The notes under the pieces are model-generated. The model saw nothing but the letters and a program-made list of their open reading frames with translations. It did not search any database and was not told the origin of the DNA. Positions 20,413 to 30,846 of a stretch of DNA of 64,000 nt are shown here, in pieces. The translations under genes and the position numbers were made by a program. Every line of letters begins with the position of its first letter. The stretch's first letter is position 1. Source of the stretch: Lachancea dasiensis (taxonomy: Eukaryota; Ascomycota; Saccharomycetes; Saccharomycetales; Saccharomycetaceae); contig LT598459.1 in assembly GCA_900074725.1 (NCBI GenBank), forward strand, positions 1,103,625 through 1,167,624, in the 5' to 3' direction.

Positions 20413-22344
20413 TCACCTCTTCTGTTTGGTACGTTGGGTTGAATTTGTCGAGCGAACCCGGGAGTAAGGTACTTTTTTTAATTGTTCCGTGACAGAGCTC
20501 ATCTCTTTCTCTACAGAGTTCAATATTGCCCTCTCGTCGTGTATTTGAGTCATCAATCTTTGGATCCTCTCTTGCGTCTTAATTGATTGTGATTCGTCTT
20601 CAACTAGTTTTCTATCTATTCCTTCTTGCAGCAGCTCAATTTCTTGCACCAACTCAGCTTCGTCTTTTTTAAAGCCTTTAATGGCATCTTGTGCCCTTTG
20701 GACCTCTTCCATCATATATTTGTGTTCGCTCATGTGAGAGTGTGCCAAGCGCTTCTGTTGTTCAATCGCTTCCTGTATTTCCGTTATCTGCATGAAAAGA
20801 TCGGCCAACTCCGCATACTCGGGACCCTTTTCTCTAGTAGCCCGCATGAGTTCTTCAGTTTGCTTTTCTATACGTCGAAGTTCGTGGGTTTTTTCTTCTT
20901 CAACGCTAGTCAACCTTGCGGTCTCTTGTATATTGACCGCATGATTGGTTGTTTGAGCATGGGCCTTTTGCTTGATATCGTTGTATTCCTGCATGATCAC
21001 CTCTGCCCGAATAATCTGATTTCCCTCTATACTCTGGAAATGATCGAGCTCTGCATTCTGTCTTTCCAAATTACTATATGCTTCTCCTATGGCCTGTATT
21101 AATTTGTGTGTAAGTAGACCGCCCGAAAGATGATAATTCAAGGTTCCGCCATTTTTGGTGGTCGATATCCCTGTGAGCTGGGCTACATCCTGATTGAGCG
21201 GATTCGTAGAATAGTCATTTTTCAGCCTCTTCAGTTGGTAATAGGAAGAAGTCTCGGAATCTTTGTAAAGCAATGAATTAGGACGCCGACCACGCTTACG
21301 GCCGTTGTTTAGCGCCTGAGCCAAAGGATCGTCAAGCTGACTGTAGCGAACTTCGGTTAGCAAAGACCTCTCAACATCAACTGGAGTGTATGTTTTAATG
21401 GGGTAGATATCAGGCAAAGGCCAAGGTATGCTGGGGTCTTCCAGCCATTCGCGCAAATATCTGAGTCCCTGAGAGTATATTGGTCGCAGGTCCGGCGGCA
21501 GCGTTCCAACCACATCCCTTAGTACTACCACCGCAGCAGCAACTTTGACTAGATAATCTCGACTTCCTGGTTTCAGAAATCTGCCATGATAAAGCTCGCA
21601 ATGGTCGATGGAGTTGATCGCGGTGAGCCGTACAATCGGCGCACGTTGCCCAATGCCCTCCACGGGTCTATTCTGGGTCAAAATCTGTTGAACATACGGC
21701 CTGGCTGTATCTACTGAAGGATCCACACACAGGAGAAGATCGAAGTGTATCTTAGAATCGATTTTAAACTCGGAGGAGCCGTCGGGGCTCCCATCGGAGG
21801 GGAAAAGATGACACGTACATGCGTGTTTGCGTACCTTCTGCTTGGTCTTGATCGATGTACCAGAATAACGCTTGATGTTGACCCTGTTTCCCAGCAGGAG
21901 AGCCTCCAGCAGATCCATCGTACGTCCTGATCGACACACCAGTGCTGTTTCCGTCTTATAATCCTGAATCAGTCCGACCAGGTCTTTCAAAACAGCAAAT
22001 TTCCCGCTCGTTTCGGCCAGATGGTTTGGAATGTCCTTGGTGATAAGGGACTTGGGCATGCCGTGGTCGATCAGCAAGTACGGATGGGTCGCAACGTACT
22101 CGCTATTGAGACACATCGTCTGCATCGAATGCAGTACTACATCTGTGTTGTAGTCCTCGGTCTCATAGTATTTCAGAATGTCAGAATAGTGGAGCGACAC
22201 GATCTGTTCACTCAGTTTTTTCTGATACAGACACATCGGCGTTGGAAGCCAGTAATCGCCCGATACATCGCCTGAAACACCCATTGTTCGAGCATCTACA
22301 ATGGCAGGTTCCGGAGCGGTATCCAAGATTTTGAGCAAGTCCAT
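20413..22344 (-). CDS. HDA3: Hda1 complex subunit Hda3
   Basis: Subunit of the Hda1-Hda2-Hda3 class II histone deacetylase complex, needed for its catalytic activity. 643 residues from the ATG at 22344 (MDLLKILDTAPEPAIVDA), which aligns with the yeast N-terminus; the frame is open 75 bases further upstream but without an ATG. The N-terminal half is the helicase-like DNA-binding domain (SGDYWLPTPMCLYQKKL, GRTMDLLEALLLGN, LPPDLRPIYSQGL). The C-terminal third is a long coiled coil (about 440-620), expected to pair with Hda2. Divergent from AOS1, 172 bp apart. Confidence 0.95.
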   Translation of the reverse strand: MDLLKILDTAPEPAIVDARTMGVSGDVSGDYWLPTPMCLYQKKLSEQIVSLHYSDILKYYETEDYNTDVVLHSMQTMCLNSEYVATHPYLLIDHGMPKSLITKDIPNHLAETSGKFAVLKDLVGLIQDYKTETALVCRSGRTMDLLEALLLGNRVNIKRYSGTSIKTKQKVRKHACTCHLFPSDGSPDGSSEFKIDSKIHFDLLLCVDPSVDTARPYVQQILTQNRPVEGIGQRAPIVRLTAINSIDHCELYHGRFLKPGSRDYLVKVAAAVVVLRDVVGTLPPDLRPIYSQGLRYLREWLEDPSIPWPLPDIYPIKTYTPVDVERSLLTEVRYSQLDDPLAQALNNGRKRGRRPNSLLYKDSETSSYYQLKRLKNDYSTNPLNQDVAQLTGISTTKNGGTLNYHLSGGLLTHKLIQAIGEAYSNLERQNAELDHFQSIEGNQIIRAEVIMQEYNDIKQKAHAQTTNHAVNIQETARLTSVEEEKTHELRRIEKQTEELMRATREKGPEYAELADLFMQITEIQEAIEQQKRLAHSHMSEHKYMMEEVQRAQDAIKGFKKDEAELVQEIELLQEGIDRKLVEDESQSIKTQERIQRLMTQIHDERAILNSVEKEMSSVTEQLKKVPYSRVRSTNSTQRTKQKR

Positions 22345-22516
22345 CGCCGTATTCGCTGATGTTATTCTTGAAGCTTGCTTGACACATCGACTTAGAAAGT
22401 TGATATTGACATTTAACAACTAGAGATGTCAATTTTCATTATCAGTATATTAGCTGGGCATCACCTTCAACTTTATCAGAGACAAATTCAGACGTAAATA
22501 AACTAACTTGGCCCTC

Positions 22517-23631
22517 ATGAACTCCGAAAAGTCTCAGTTGAGCGAAGGTATGTGTTTTCTGGACAATGAGATATTTCTTGGCTTTCAAAACGATCGATTG
22601 TAGCGATATATTGACACCTTGAATCAGATGAAATCGCTTTGTATGACAGACAGATTCGGCTGTGGGGAATGGCTGCACAAGCCAGAATGCGCAATGCCAA
22701 AGTACTTCTGATACACTTGGGGGCACTTGGAGCAGAAATTACGAAGAATCTGGTGCTTAGCGGGGTAGGATCGCTGAGTTTGATCGACGACAGTGATGTA
22801 AGCAGTCAGGATCTGGACTCGCAGTTCTTTTTGGGAAAAGCAGAGGTGGGGACCAAGCGTTTGGTTGCTGCAGCCCCGAGAATACAAGATATGAATAGCA
22901 GGGTGGAACTGACGATCGATACAGAACATTTTGGCTCAAAGCCAGATGCTTATTACCAACAGTTCGACCTGGTCATCGGGACAGATCTGACCAGTGCCGA
23001 AATCATCAAGATAAATGCTATCACACGGCGCTTCAACCTTCCACTGTTTGTGGCGGGGCTCAATGGGCTCTCCGGCTACATATTTGTGGATTTGATCGAA
23101 TTTGACGCCACGGACGAAAAATTGAAAAGCTCCGTGCCGACAGCGCTGGGATCTGTCTCACAGAATCGCAGAATAACTGAAGTTGTTGAGCACTACAATG
23201 AGGAGCAGAAGAAAACTTTCGAAACTATCGTGACACGAAATACTTATACGCCATTCGAGAAAGTGCTCCGTGAGGGAACTTTCAAGGGAAAATTGACAAG
23301 GAGACAGCTCAAAAGACTCACAAATGCAGTTCCTTTGACTCTGGCACTATTTGAATACCCAGATGGCGTTGGAGAAGTGACACCCGCTACCCTGAAGGAA
23401 AAGGCTTTGGCGAAATTTGTCCAATTGGGGCTTCCGACCGATCAACTTCAGCAAATATATGTCGACCAGTTTGCAGAGCAAGCAGGTCTTGAATTTGCCC
23501 CTGTTGCCGCTGTAATTGGTGGAGCGGTAGCTCAGGATGTCATTAATATCTTGGGCAAAAAGCAGTCTCCTTTAAACAATTTTGTTGTCTTGGACGGTAT
23601 CACGCTAGATATGCACATATTCGAGCTGTAG
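22517..23631 (+). CDS. AOS1: SUMO E1 subunit Aos1 (one intron)
   Basis: Adenylation-domain partner of Uba2 in the SUMO (Smt3) activating enzyme. Exon 1 (22517-22547) encodes MNSEKSQLSE plus one base; exon 2 (22628-23631) completes an Asp codon to give LSEDEIALYDRQIRLWGMAAQ, restoring the N-terminus seen in yeast Aos1. 344 residues (347 in S. cerevisiae). Landmarks are the nucleotide-fold segment VLLIHLGALGAEITKNL, SGVGSLSLIDD, and the C-terminal FAPVAAVIGGAVAQDVINILGK. As expected for this half of the heterodimer it has no catalytic-cysteine domain. Without the intron the frame has no ATG before the conserved region, so the split model is strongly favoured. Confidence 0.93.
22548..22627 (+). 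other. Short intron of AOS1 with non-consensus branch point
   Basis: Donor GTATGT at 22548-22553, acceptor CAG at 22625-22627; 80 nt. No TACTAAC is present. The best branch point is TATTGAC at 22609-22615, two mismatches from consensus, 13 nt before the acceptor. Support comes mainly from the restored protein N-terminus. Confidence 0.85.
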
Positions 23632-23895
23632 AGTTTTGTAGCCGGAAGGCGCGTGTAGCCACGTTCTCTTACCTTTGCAAAGCGTTTACATTAAATGTCA
23701 ATATGTACGTTACTTTTCCTGCTTGAGAAGCTCCATAAGGTAAACGAGACATGAATTTCTTCAACTCGAGCGAATTACTTTGTTGTAAGACCTAAGCTCA
23801 CCAGGAGGATCCTCTCGTCGCGTGCCATAAATTATGGAGTTGAAGTTGATTAGGCGTAGGTGGAAGCACGTGTCGTTCCATTTCACACTGCGATT

Positions 23896-26199
23896 TCATG
23901 TCTGACCACTGACCGTCACCTCTTGTAAGTGAACCATGAAGTTTTGTAATGATACGTCATCTGTCAAAACAATAGTCGAGCCACCTGCAGATTGATCCTG
24001 ATAGCTATCCGAAGGATTCAATTTAGAGAGCAAGAATCTAGCTTGCGATCCACCAGCTTCGGTATCAATGAATCTTGGCAATGGGAATCTATCAACCAAC
24101 AATTCGGCTGCCTCTAGTTTGGGCTCCTCCAATAAGGATTTGAAGTCAGCATATTGAGGATCATCCTGGTAGCCTGCTTTTCTCCATTGAGCGATTTGTT
24201 CACCGTGATAGATGAGAATGTAGAAAAAGGTATCCAACAGTAAAATCGTATTTGGCTTCACAGAGACGGAATCCAGCAACACCGGTTGAGGTTCCTCCTC
24301 CATGAAAAATGCAGTCAGGGTGGGCTGGATCATGATTAGAGAGTTTGTAGTGTCTTCTCTTGTGAAAATGTGTCTGTAAAATGCTGTTTCGTCCGGAGAG
24401 TTATTGAATACACTCAAGAACTGAGATCTTCTCAAATAGTAGGTGAACTGAGGGTACAAGGAGAAATTTGGAGCCAGTCTGAATGACCTTGGGTCGTCCT
24501 TGTTGTAATCAGCGTACTTTTGGCAGAGCTTGATCAAAGTTCTGTCAATCCATCTTATCACGTCCGCACCGTCGTCAGATTCAGCCTTATGCACGGCGAT
24601 TCTAGCCATAAGAACAGCAGCAGCTTCTTGATCGAAAGAAGCAGCAATAGCCGGTGAGCCAAAGGGCAATAGTTGGTTGGCCACAGTGGTCACCCTCACA
24701 CGATTAGTACCCGAAGCATGTTGATATGTGGTAACAAATTGGATATACGCCAGTTTAGGTCTGTCACCACCGATCACGCCCGCGGAGGCAGCCGCGTTAT
24801 TGGCAATCTCGAAGAACACAGCGTAAGAGTGATGCGGGGTGATAGAAGACATCTTCCAAGTGGAAGTACCGCCCACCCCTATTTCAGAATCGCTGACATT
24901 AATCGCATCTGTCTTCTTAACCGGAGAAGCGTGACCAATGAGCCCTTGAACTTTAAGGTCCCTACTGGTTTTAACCGACATGTTTCCGTTAAAGGCCATA
25001 GTCAGGTACCCTTCCTCATCGCTCGAAAATAGTCTCAAGAAGGATTGCTTGAAGATAGAAGTAGAGAATGCATCGGTCAACAACAACACACCACCTGTAG
25101 AGTCTGTCAATTGCTTCATTTCGGACATCCCGACTTGGTCGTAACAACCAGCAAAAATGTCCACCGTATGGCCATTTTGAGCCACTCTGTCGGCAATCAA
25201 ACTGTAAAATTTAGTAGCCTTTTTAAAGTGCTTGGCATTGTCAGAATCAATATCATGGTGAGATCTGAGCGGGTCCTTAAGTTCTGACGACACAACCATC
25301 CCTGGAGCTAGGGTGCCGGGACCGGAAGCGAAGAGGATGATTCTGGAGGCTACATTCTTGTAACAGCCTTGCAAAAGCAGCGATGCAATGTTGAGAGCGG
25401 AACCGGTAGCACGCAAGGGCCTGTGACCGGCTGGAACTGACCACTGGTCGGGAGACAAGTTTTCAAGGAGCTGGGTTAGCTTAAACTCAACTTGCTCCAG
25501 AGGTAAGAAGAAACGATTCAAGGAGAAAGGAGTAATCTTGTTTAGCTGTAAGTTGGGCATACTACCAGCACCACCGGCCGCACCCGCGGCACCTGATTTC
25601 TCACCAGTGAGCATCTCAACTAATTGCATCAATTGATAGTCACGGTCCCCTCTGAACACGTTGCATTTGTCGATCGTATCGCAAGACAGGTCGTGAAGTT
25701 GTACGACATTGCCGTAAGTGATCAACCCTACCAAAGCGTTTGGAGGAAGTAACGATAGGGAGGCAATGATAGACTCCTTCAAAGCCAGCATATTTTCCTC
25801 CTCAGCGGTTATATCAACCACGAAAAAGTACACCGGGGGAATCTGGACAGGTCTGTTGGTGATGTACTCAATCGTAGTGTTGCTGAGCTCTGCAGGCATG
25901 TTGTCCTGGCTCATGTTCGCGTAGTGCGCTGGAAGATGGTTTCTGGTGTTGCAAATAGGACACGTCCACGCATTGGAGCGCAGATCTATTTCACAGTACG
26001 GATTCAACACTGCTTTGCACTGTGGACCACCGCATACGACCGGATTGTAAGACATCACCTGCAGATCTTCCTTCTGCTTCAACGGCGTGTAAAGACATCC
26101 TACGGGCACCACGTTCTTGTTGGCGTCCGTTCTGCTCGCTGGAAACACATTCCACGAGAAACGGACGCCGTTAATGTCTTCGTTCGTCTCGAAATCCAT
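23896..26199 (-). CDS. SEC23: COPII coat GTPase-activating subunit Sec23
   Basis: Inner COPII coat subunit, the Sar1 GTPase-activating protein that acts with Sec24 at ER exit sites. 767 residues (768 in S. cerevisiae). Zinc-finger cysteines 56, 61, 80 and 83 are intact, followed by the trunk ([21 protein letters not shown]), beta-sandwich, helical and gelsolin domains. The internal Gly/Ala-rich stretch [15 protein letters not shown] lies in the trunk. It ends [16 protein letters not shown]. The region is strongly codon-biased, consistent with good expression. Confidence 0.97.
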   Translation of the reverse strand: MDFETNEDINGVRFSWNVFPASRTDANKNVVPVGCLYTPLKQKEDLQVMSYNPVVCGGPQCKAVLNPYCEIDLRSNAWTCPICNTRNHLPAHYANMSQDNMPAELSNTTIEYITNRPVQIPPVYFFVVDITAEEENMLALKESIIASLSLLPPNALVGLITYGNVVQLHDLSCDTIDKCNVFRGDRDYQLMQLVEMLTGEKSGAAGAAGGAGSMPNLQLNKITPFSLNRFFLPLEQVEFKLTQLLENLSPDQWSVPAGHRPLRATGSALNIASLLLQGCYKNVASRIILFASGPGTLAPGMVVSSELKDPLRSHHDIDSDNAKHFKKATKFYSLIADRVAQNGHTVDIFAGCYDQVGMSEMKQLTDSTGGVLLLTDAFSTSIFKQSFLRLFSSDEEGYLTMAFNGNMSVKTSRDLKVQGLIGHASPVKKTDAINVSDSEIGVGGTSTWKMSSITPHHSYAVFFEIANNAAASAGVIGGDRPKLAYIQFVTTYQHASGTNRVRVTTVANQLLPFGSPAIAASFDQEAAAVLMARIAVHKAESDDGADVIRWIDRTLIKLCQKYADYNKDDPRSFRLAPNFSLYPQFTYYLRRSQFLSVFNNSPDETAFYRHIFTREDTTNSLIMIQPTLTAFFMEEEPQPVLLDSVSVKPNTILLLDTFFYILIYHGEQIAQWRKAGYQDDPQYADFKSLLEEPKLEAAELLVDRFPLPRFIDTEAGGSQARFLLSKLNPSDSYQDQSAGGSTIVLTDDVSLQNFMVHLQEVTVSGQT

Positions 26200-27242
26200 C
26201 TATCCGTAGGGCTAGTTCTTGTTTTCCTTGCTGAGATCCGGCTGGGCAACGGAAGAAAAGCGCTGATCTAAGACCGAAAGGAAGCTCAATGCCGCTATCA
26301 CAGTAATCTCAAAGCTACTTGCTACTGTTGCAACAGTTCTGGTAGGCTTTAGCGTGCCGATTCTTCGCGCTTTTTCCCGGTGTATATCACGGTTGTGTTG
26401 TGTTTACTTGTCGTTGACAAGCTAATTGGGAAAATCGAATTACTAGTTTGCCACCGTGGAGGGTAAACTCGATCATATCGCTATATACGTTGTGAGGAAG
26501 CTTCTGCGGTATGAGGCATTCGTCTTTCTTTAGCGTTTAGGTGAGCCGAGACGCGCCACAGAGGCTCGTGGACGCTCCAACCGTTTCCTGGACACTGTGT
26601 TAGTTAGGAGAGTCCCGAAACTCCGGTTAAGAAAGCGTGAAAAACATGCCCAATTTTTAGAAACACTATACTCTCAGGGAACCCAAGCATAAAAGAAAGC
26701 TCGCCACTCGTCTCTAGCGTCTTTTTGTTATTATTCGTTCCTGCTACATTCCCGTCCCCTCCGGCTTTGAGTGGTGACGGCGATGTCGTGAAAAGTACAA
26801 AGTGATCTGAAGACCAATTGGAATCAAGGTGAAGACATCTGGCTGCCAGAGAATTAGGGTTGCCTCGTCAGGGACAGTTGATACTTAGTTAATATGGCGG
26901 TAGTGTATTGACCATACGCACCGATATGGCTGGTTCGTATCCAAGAAAAGGATTCTCTCATGTTGAAACGATTTTTACAAAAGGCAGTTCAAAAAGAAAG
27001 GTTTCCCATCCCAAAAGTCAATACATGCCATACTAGCCCACTTTTGACTATACGCTTGGTCTCGAGCCTCCCGGCTTGCGGAAATGTTGTGTCGTCTGTT
27101 TGTTGTACCTCCGTCGTATGCCTAATTATCCTGATGAAAAACAAACCCAAGTGCGTAATAAACCTTTGAACCTTTAATAGTGCCAGGCGTCTTCGGGTTC
27201 ACGCAAAACACCCGACAGCTTTCTGATTGGCGAATCCAAAAC
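26200..27242. other. Divergent SEC23/GAB1 intergenic, about 1 kb
   Basis: No gene I can support. A 69-codon ATG frame (26960-27169) with a hydrophobic end lies just upstream of GAB1 but matches nothing I know. Pyrimidine-rich stretches (26700-26765) fit a leader. The GAB1 frame is open upstream of its ATG to 27180 without an earlier ATG. Confidence 0.45.
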
Positions 27243-28415
27243 ATGAATTTGAGGGAACTTCAGGTGGTTGCCGCGTGTCTCGCCTCAAGGTTCGGGGCGT
27301 CAACCGTGTTTCCGCTCTTACAGCAACAATTGGACAAATCGGTTGAGTTTTCAACGCCAGTGACATCGTATCGAAGCCTACAAGAGGGTGTCTTTCTGCT
27401 TCGAAACGACTTCCCGCTGTATTCAGGAGGTGTTGTTCACCATCCGCCACTGCTAGTTGCATTCATGTCGTCCTTCAACAGTACGAATCTGATATCGCTG
27501 CTGTACGCCTGTGCGGACGCGCTAATTGCATACCAGTTGATTTCTATGGCTAAGTGTTTCCGTAACTCGCCGCTGCCGGCCTGGGTGCCCGGCGCAGTAT
27601 ACGTGATTAATCCGCTGGTGCTATTGTCGTCGGTCTCCAAGTCGTCCGTGGTGTTTAGCAATCTGGCCATATCTACCGCCCTCCTGAGTGCTTTACAGGG
27701 AAACTGCACTCTCGCATCTGTATCGATTGCGATTGCAGCTTATTTGGCATTATATCCACTACTGTTGCTGATGCCCATGCTGGCGATATTACAAAAAGAC
27801 AAACTCAAGACCGTGGTTGTGACGGCTGCTACTCTGGCAATGCTGCTGTTCTCCAGTTACAAAGTCAACGACGAAAGCTGGAACTACCTTTTTTCCACCT
27901 ATGGAGTGATAATAACATTTAGCAAAATCATACCTAACTTGGGTTTGTGGTGGTATTTTTTTGTGGAGTTGTTCGAGATGTTCATTCCTTTTTTTAAAGC
28001 CGTGTTCAACTTGTTCGTGATCTCGTGTATTCTACCCTTTTCCCTCCGTTTTTACAAGCAGCCTTTTTACGCCTTTATCCTGTGTTTGAGTTGGATAACG
28101 CTCACGAAGTCGTATCCGACCCTAGGTGATGGCGGTTTCCTGCTGAGTTTCGTGCCATTTTTCAAGCCTTTATTTGGATACTTCAGGTACTCGGTCATAT
28201 CCACTTTGCTGTTCATTCATGTTTCTGTGCTGTCACCGATTTTCTACCACTTGTGGGTAGATTTGGGCTCGGGAAATAGTAATTTTTTCTATGCTATTTC
28301 TCTCGTTTATGCACTAGGTCTGGCTACGGTATTGGTTGACTTAGTATGGGCTATGTTGAGGATAGAATACGATAAAGGCAAACCCAATATCAAACTAAAG
28401 TTAACACCTGTTTAA
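27243..28415 (+). CDS. GAB1: GPI transamidase subunit Gab1 (PIG-U)
   Basis: Multispanning ER subunit of the GPI transamidase, which attaches GPI anchors to proteins; counterpart of human PIG-U. 390 residues from the ATG at 27243 (394 in S. cerevisiae). About 8-10 hydrophobic spans; the lumenal signature SLQEGVFLLRNDFPLYSGG then VVHHPPLLVAF near residues 50-80 is conserved. In S. cerevisiae it is YLR459W on chromosome XII, so its place between SEC23 (YPR181C) and SMX3 (YPR182W) is direct evidence of pre-duplication gene order. Confidence 0.93.
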   Translation: MNLRELQVVAACLASRFGASTVFPLLQQQLDKSVEFSTPVTSYRSLQEGVFLLRNDFPLYSGGVVHHPPLLVAFMSSFNSTNLISLLYACADALIAYQLISMAKCFRNSPLPAWVPGAVYVINPLVLLSSVSKSSVVFSNLAISTALLSALQGNCTLASVSIAIAAYLALYPLLLLMPMLAILQKDKLKTVVVTAATLAMLLFSSYKVNDESWNYLFSTYGVIITFSKIIPNLGLWWYFFVELFEMFIPFFKAVFNLFVISCILPFSLRFYKQPFYAFILCLSWITLTKSYPTLGDGGFLLSFVPFFKPLFGYFRYSVISTLLFIHVSVLSPIFYHLWVDLGSGNSNFFYAISLVYALGLATVLVDLVWAMLRIEYDKGKPNIKLKLTPV

Positions 28416-28830
28416 GGCCCTTCGCGGTACTTTTTAATTTGCTATTTAATTCATTTTGCTATATTCACGTACAATGGGCGGTCGGATGAGCTAAGATGTG
28501 GGTGGATTGGACATTCTTTCATTCCTAAGGCCATTGATATATTCCATTTTCCACTTATTTGGACGAATTGTCACTTCGGGAAAGGTGTAAAAAGGGAAAC
28601 CTCCAGAAATATACCTTCACACAAGTAAATCCTTGTGGCTTCCGACAAAGGCGATTTCGTTAGCGAGGTCCAGTCCTGCCTATTGAAGCGGCATATGCCA
28701 CCTACCTGGCATGGGTGTCAACACTCTGTCATCGTTTATTGTGATAACGATAAATTGATTTATTTGAGCCAGCAGCCGACGATGAGCGTGGCAGCACCCT
28801 ACTCCGCACAACAGCTAGACTGAGCGCCCA
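28416..28830. other. Intergenic GAB1 - SMX3
   Basis: 415 bp between tandem genes. A 62-codon open frame (28635-28823) lacks similarity to anything known. No tRNA or repeat seen. Confidence 0.5.
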
Positions 28831-29269
28831 ATGTCACACGTACGTAGCATTATAGTGCCCCGATTTGGCCCATCCGAGTTTATTATACTAATTCAATACA
28901 CAGCATACACCGGTTAATCCGAAGCCGTTTTTGCGCGATCTCATAAGCAAGAAAATAGTGGTTACTCTAAAGTTCAACAAGACGCAGTACAAGGGCCTAC
29001 TGGTATCAACCGACAACTACTTCAACTTACAGCTCTCAGATGCGGAGGAGTTCATAGATTCGCAATCCAAGGGAAAAATTGGTGACATTTTTATTCGGTG
29101 CAATAATGTGCTGTGGATTGGCCAAGACGTCGCCGCCGAGAGCAACGAAGAAGTAAAGGCCACCGAAGAAGTTAAGGGTACTGAAGATGTGAAGAGCTCA
29201 GCGGTCGAAGAAGCAGTGGTTCAAGAGACGGCCCCTGCAGCTGGCGCAGAAGGGACACAAGAGCCATAA
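28831..29269 (+). CDS. SMX3: Sm protein F (SmF) with acidic tail (one intron)
   Basis: Core Sm-ring protein of the spliceosomal U1, U2, U4 and U5 snRNPs. Exon 1 (28831-28839) encodes only MSH; exon 2 (28904-29269) continues HTPVNPKPFL. The product is 124 residues against 86 in S. cerevisiae. Sm1 motif VVTLKFNKTQYKGLLVSTDNY at about 22-42, Sm2 IFIRCNNVLWI at about 65-75. The extra length is a C-terminal tail from about residue 77, rich in Glu, Val and Ala, with three EEVK/EDVK-like repeats. The tail is unusual for SmF and probably disordered. Confidence 0.93.
28840..28903 (+). other. Short intron of SMX3
   Basis: Donor GTACGT at 28840-28845, branch point TACTAAT at 28886-28892, acceptor CAG at 28901-28903; 64 nt, phase 0 after a 9-nt coding exon. 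One of the shortest introns in the window. Confidence 0.9.
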
Positions 29270-30048
29270 GGGACATTGGCTCTTCTGCTATATCATATCG
29301 GTTAAGAAATGTATACTAGACAGCAAAAGATGTACATATGTATAACCAGAGACTCGAAAAAGAGCCTGGTTACCGGAAACAATTTTGAAAGAATTTAATG
29401 TTTTGATCGTGGTGCATAACTTTCAGTAAACCAGCTGATAACTCTGAATAATTATAGGTAATTTCCCATCAATCATAAACATTTCGAGTCTGACCGGGCC
29501 CTAAATGCCATTATATGCTCTCAAAGATGTTGAGCCTGGATTTTTGATAGCTGCCTGTGTCGAAAACACCGTCAGTGCCCTTGTAGTTGATTGCCGTTAA
29601 AGTTTTGCACCAATCCATCTGTGGGACAAGCTACAGCTGTGTTTCCTCAGTTCTTCTGGAATTCAGGCTCATCACTAGTAAAACGAGGTTTTATGGCACC
29701 AATCCTCAATTAAGGCTCGAGCCTCCACACAACAGGGAATCGTCTGCGCTCTATCCAACCGCTACTCTTGATAAAATGACACCTCTAGACGACCATCTGA
29801 AAATAAACGTTCAGGTCTACATTCAAGACAATGGCAATGTAGATGGTGAAATTGAAGCACAACAGCACTAGACGGGCTAAATCTCGAGTTAGCGCATTCT
29901 CTCGACACTTTTAGCGGGACGCTTGGCTCACTTTAGAAAAGTCACCTTTTACGAGGTAGGTCGGACCACGTCAAGAGTTTCTTCACGATGAAAGCATAAC
30001 GTACTCTCTCTGGTGCTACCATCTTTAACAAGCCTAGACGCAAACAAG
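29270..30048. other. Intergenic SMX3 - DPM1
   Basis: About 780 bp without a supportable gene. A 94-codon open frame (29587-29871) starts with TTG and has no recognised similarity. The DPM1 frame is open to 30013 but has no ATG before 30049. Confidence 0.5.
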
Positions 30049-30846
30049 ATGGCAATTGAAAACTCTGTTATTGTTCCGGCGTACCATGAGAAGCTCAACA
30101 TTCAACCGCTAACTACCAGGCTGTTTGCGGCGCTGGGAACCACCGGCTCCAAAACCACGGAGTTGATCTTCGTGGATGACAACTCTAAAGATGGCTCCGT
30201 GGAGGAAGTGGAAGCTCTGCAAAAACAAGGCTACAACGTCAAGATCATTGTGAGAACAGATGAGAGAGGCCTGTCCTCTGCCGTGTTGAAAGGCTTCCGC
30301 GATGCCCAGGGCCAGTACCTGGTGTGCATGGACGCAGACTTGCAACATCCCCCGGAAAGCGTGCCTCAGCTTCTCGACGTGCTTAGAAACCACGCGTTTG
30401 TCTTGGGTACGAGATATGCACCCGGCGTGGGCATCGACAAGGACTGGCCTTTGTATCGCCGCGTTATTTCTTCCGGTGCTCGCATGATGGCCAGACCATT
30501 GACCACCGCGTCCGACCCCATGAGCGGATTTTTCGGGCTCCAGAAGAAGTATTTGCTAGAAACCCATGCCCAGGATATCAATGCCCAGGGCTTCAAGATC
30601 GCTCTGGATCTGCTCGTTAAGCTGCCCCTGCCCAAAAACGAAGCCATTGGCGAAGTGCCCTTCTCTTTCGGTGTGAGAACAGAGGGTGAATCCAAGCTTT
30701 CGGGTAAGGTTATCGTGCAATATCTGCAACAGCTGCAGGAACTATACGTTTACAAGTTTGGCGCCAACAACTTGGTGTTGTTCTTCGTGTTCTGGTTGAT
30801 ATTGGCTCTGTACGCCTTTTTCAAGCTTCTCTCCGCGTTCCAGTGA
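30049..30846 (+). CDS. DPM1: Dolichol phosphate mannose synthase
   Basis: GT2 glycosyltransferase that makes dolichol-phosphate mannose from GDP-mannose at the ER, the donor for N-glycans, O-mannosylation and GPI anchors. 265 residues from the ATG at 30049 (267 in S. cerevisiae). Nucleotide-binding FVDDNSKDGS at 42-50 and metal-binding DADLQHPPE at 95-103 are intact; the acceptor loop PMSGFFGLQKKY is present. A C-terminal membrane anchor (about 238-262) makes it a single-subunit, yeast-type enzyme. Confidence 0.97.
   Translation: MAIENSVIVPAYHEKLNIQPLTTRLFAALGTTGSKTTELIFVDDNSKDGSVEEVEALQKQGYNVKIIVRTDERGLSSAVLKGFRDAQGQYLVCMDADLQHPPESVPQLLDVLRNHAFVLGTRYAPGVGIDKDWPLYRRVISSGARMMARPLTTASDPMSGFFGLQKKYLLETHAQDINAQGFKIALDLLVKLPLPKNEAIGEVPFSFGVRTEGESKLSGKVIVQYLQQLQELYVYKFGANNLVLFFVFWLILALYAFFKLLSAFQ

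Noticed and set aside
22345-22419. 25-residue N-terminal extension of HDA3
   Set aside because: No ATG in the extension (opens with TTG), and the family N-terminus begins exactly at MDLLKILDT.
26960-27169. 69-codon ATG frame before GAB1
   Set aside because: Hydrophobic C-terminus but no family; lies where the GAB1 leader is expected.
29587-29871. 94-codon frame between SMX3 and DPM1
   Set aside because: Starts with TTG, no similarity, no gene here in S. cerevisiae.
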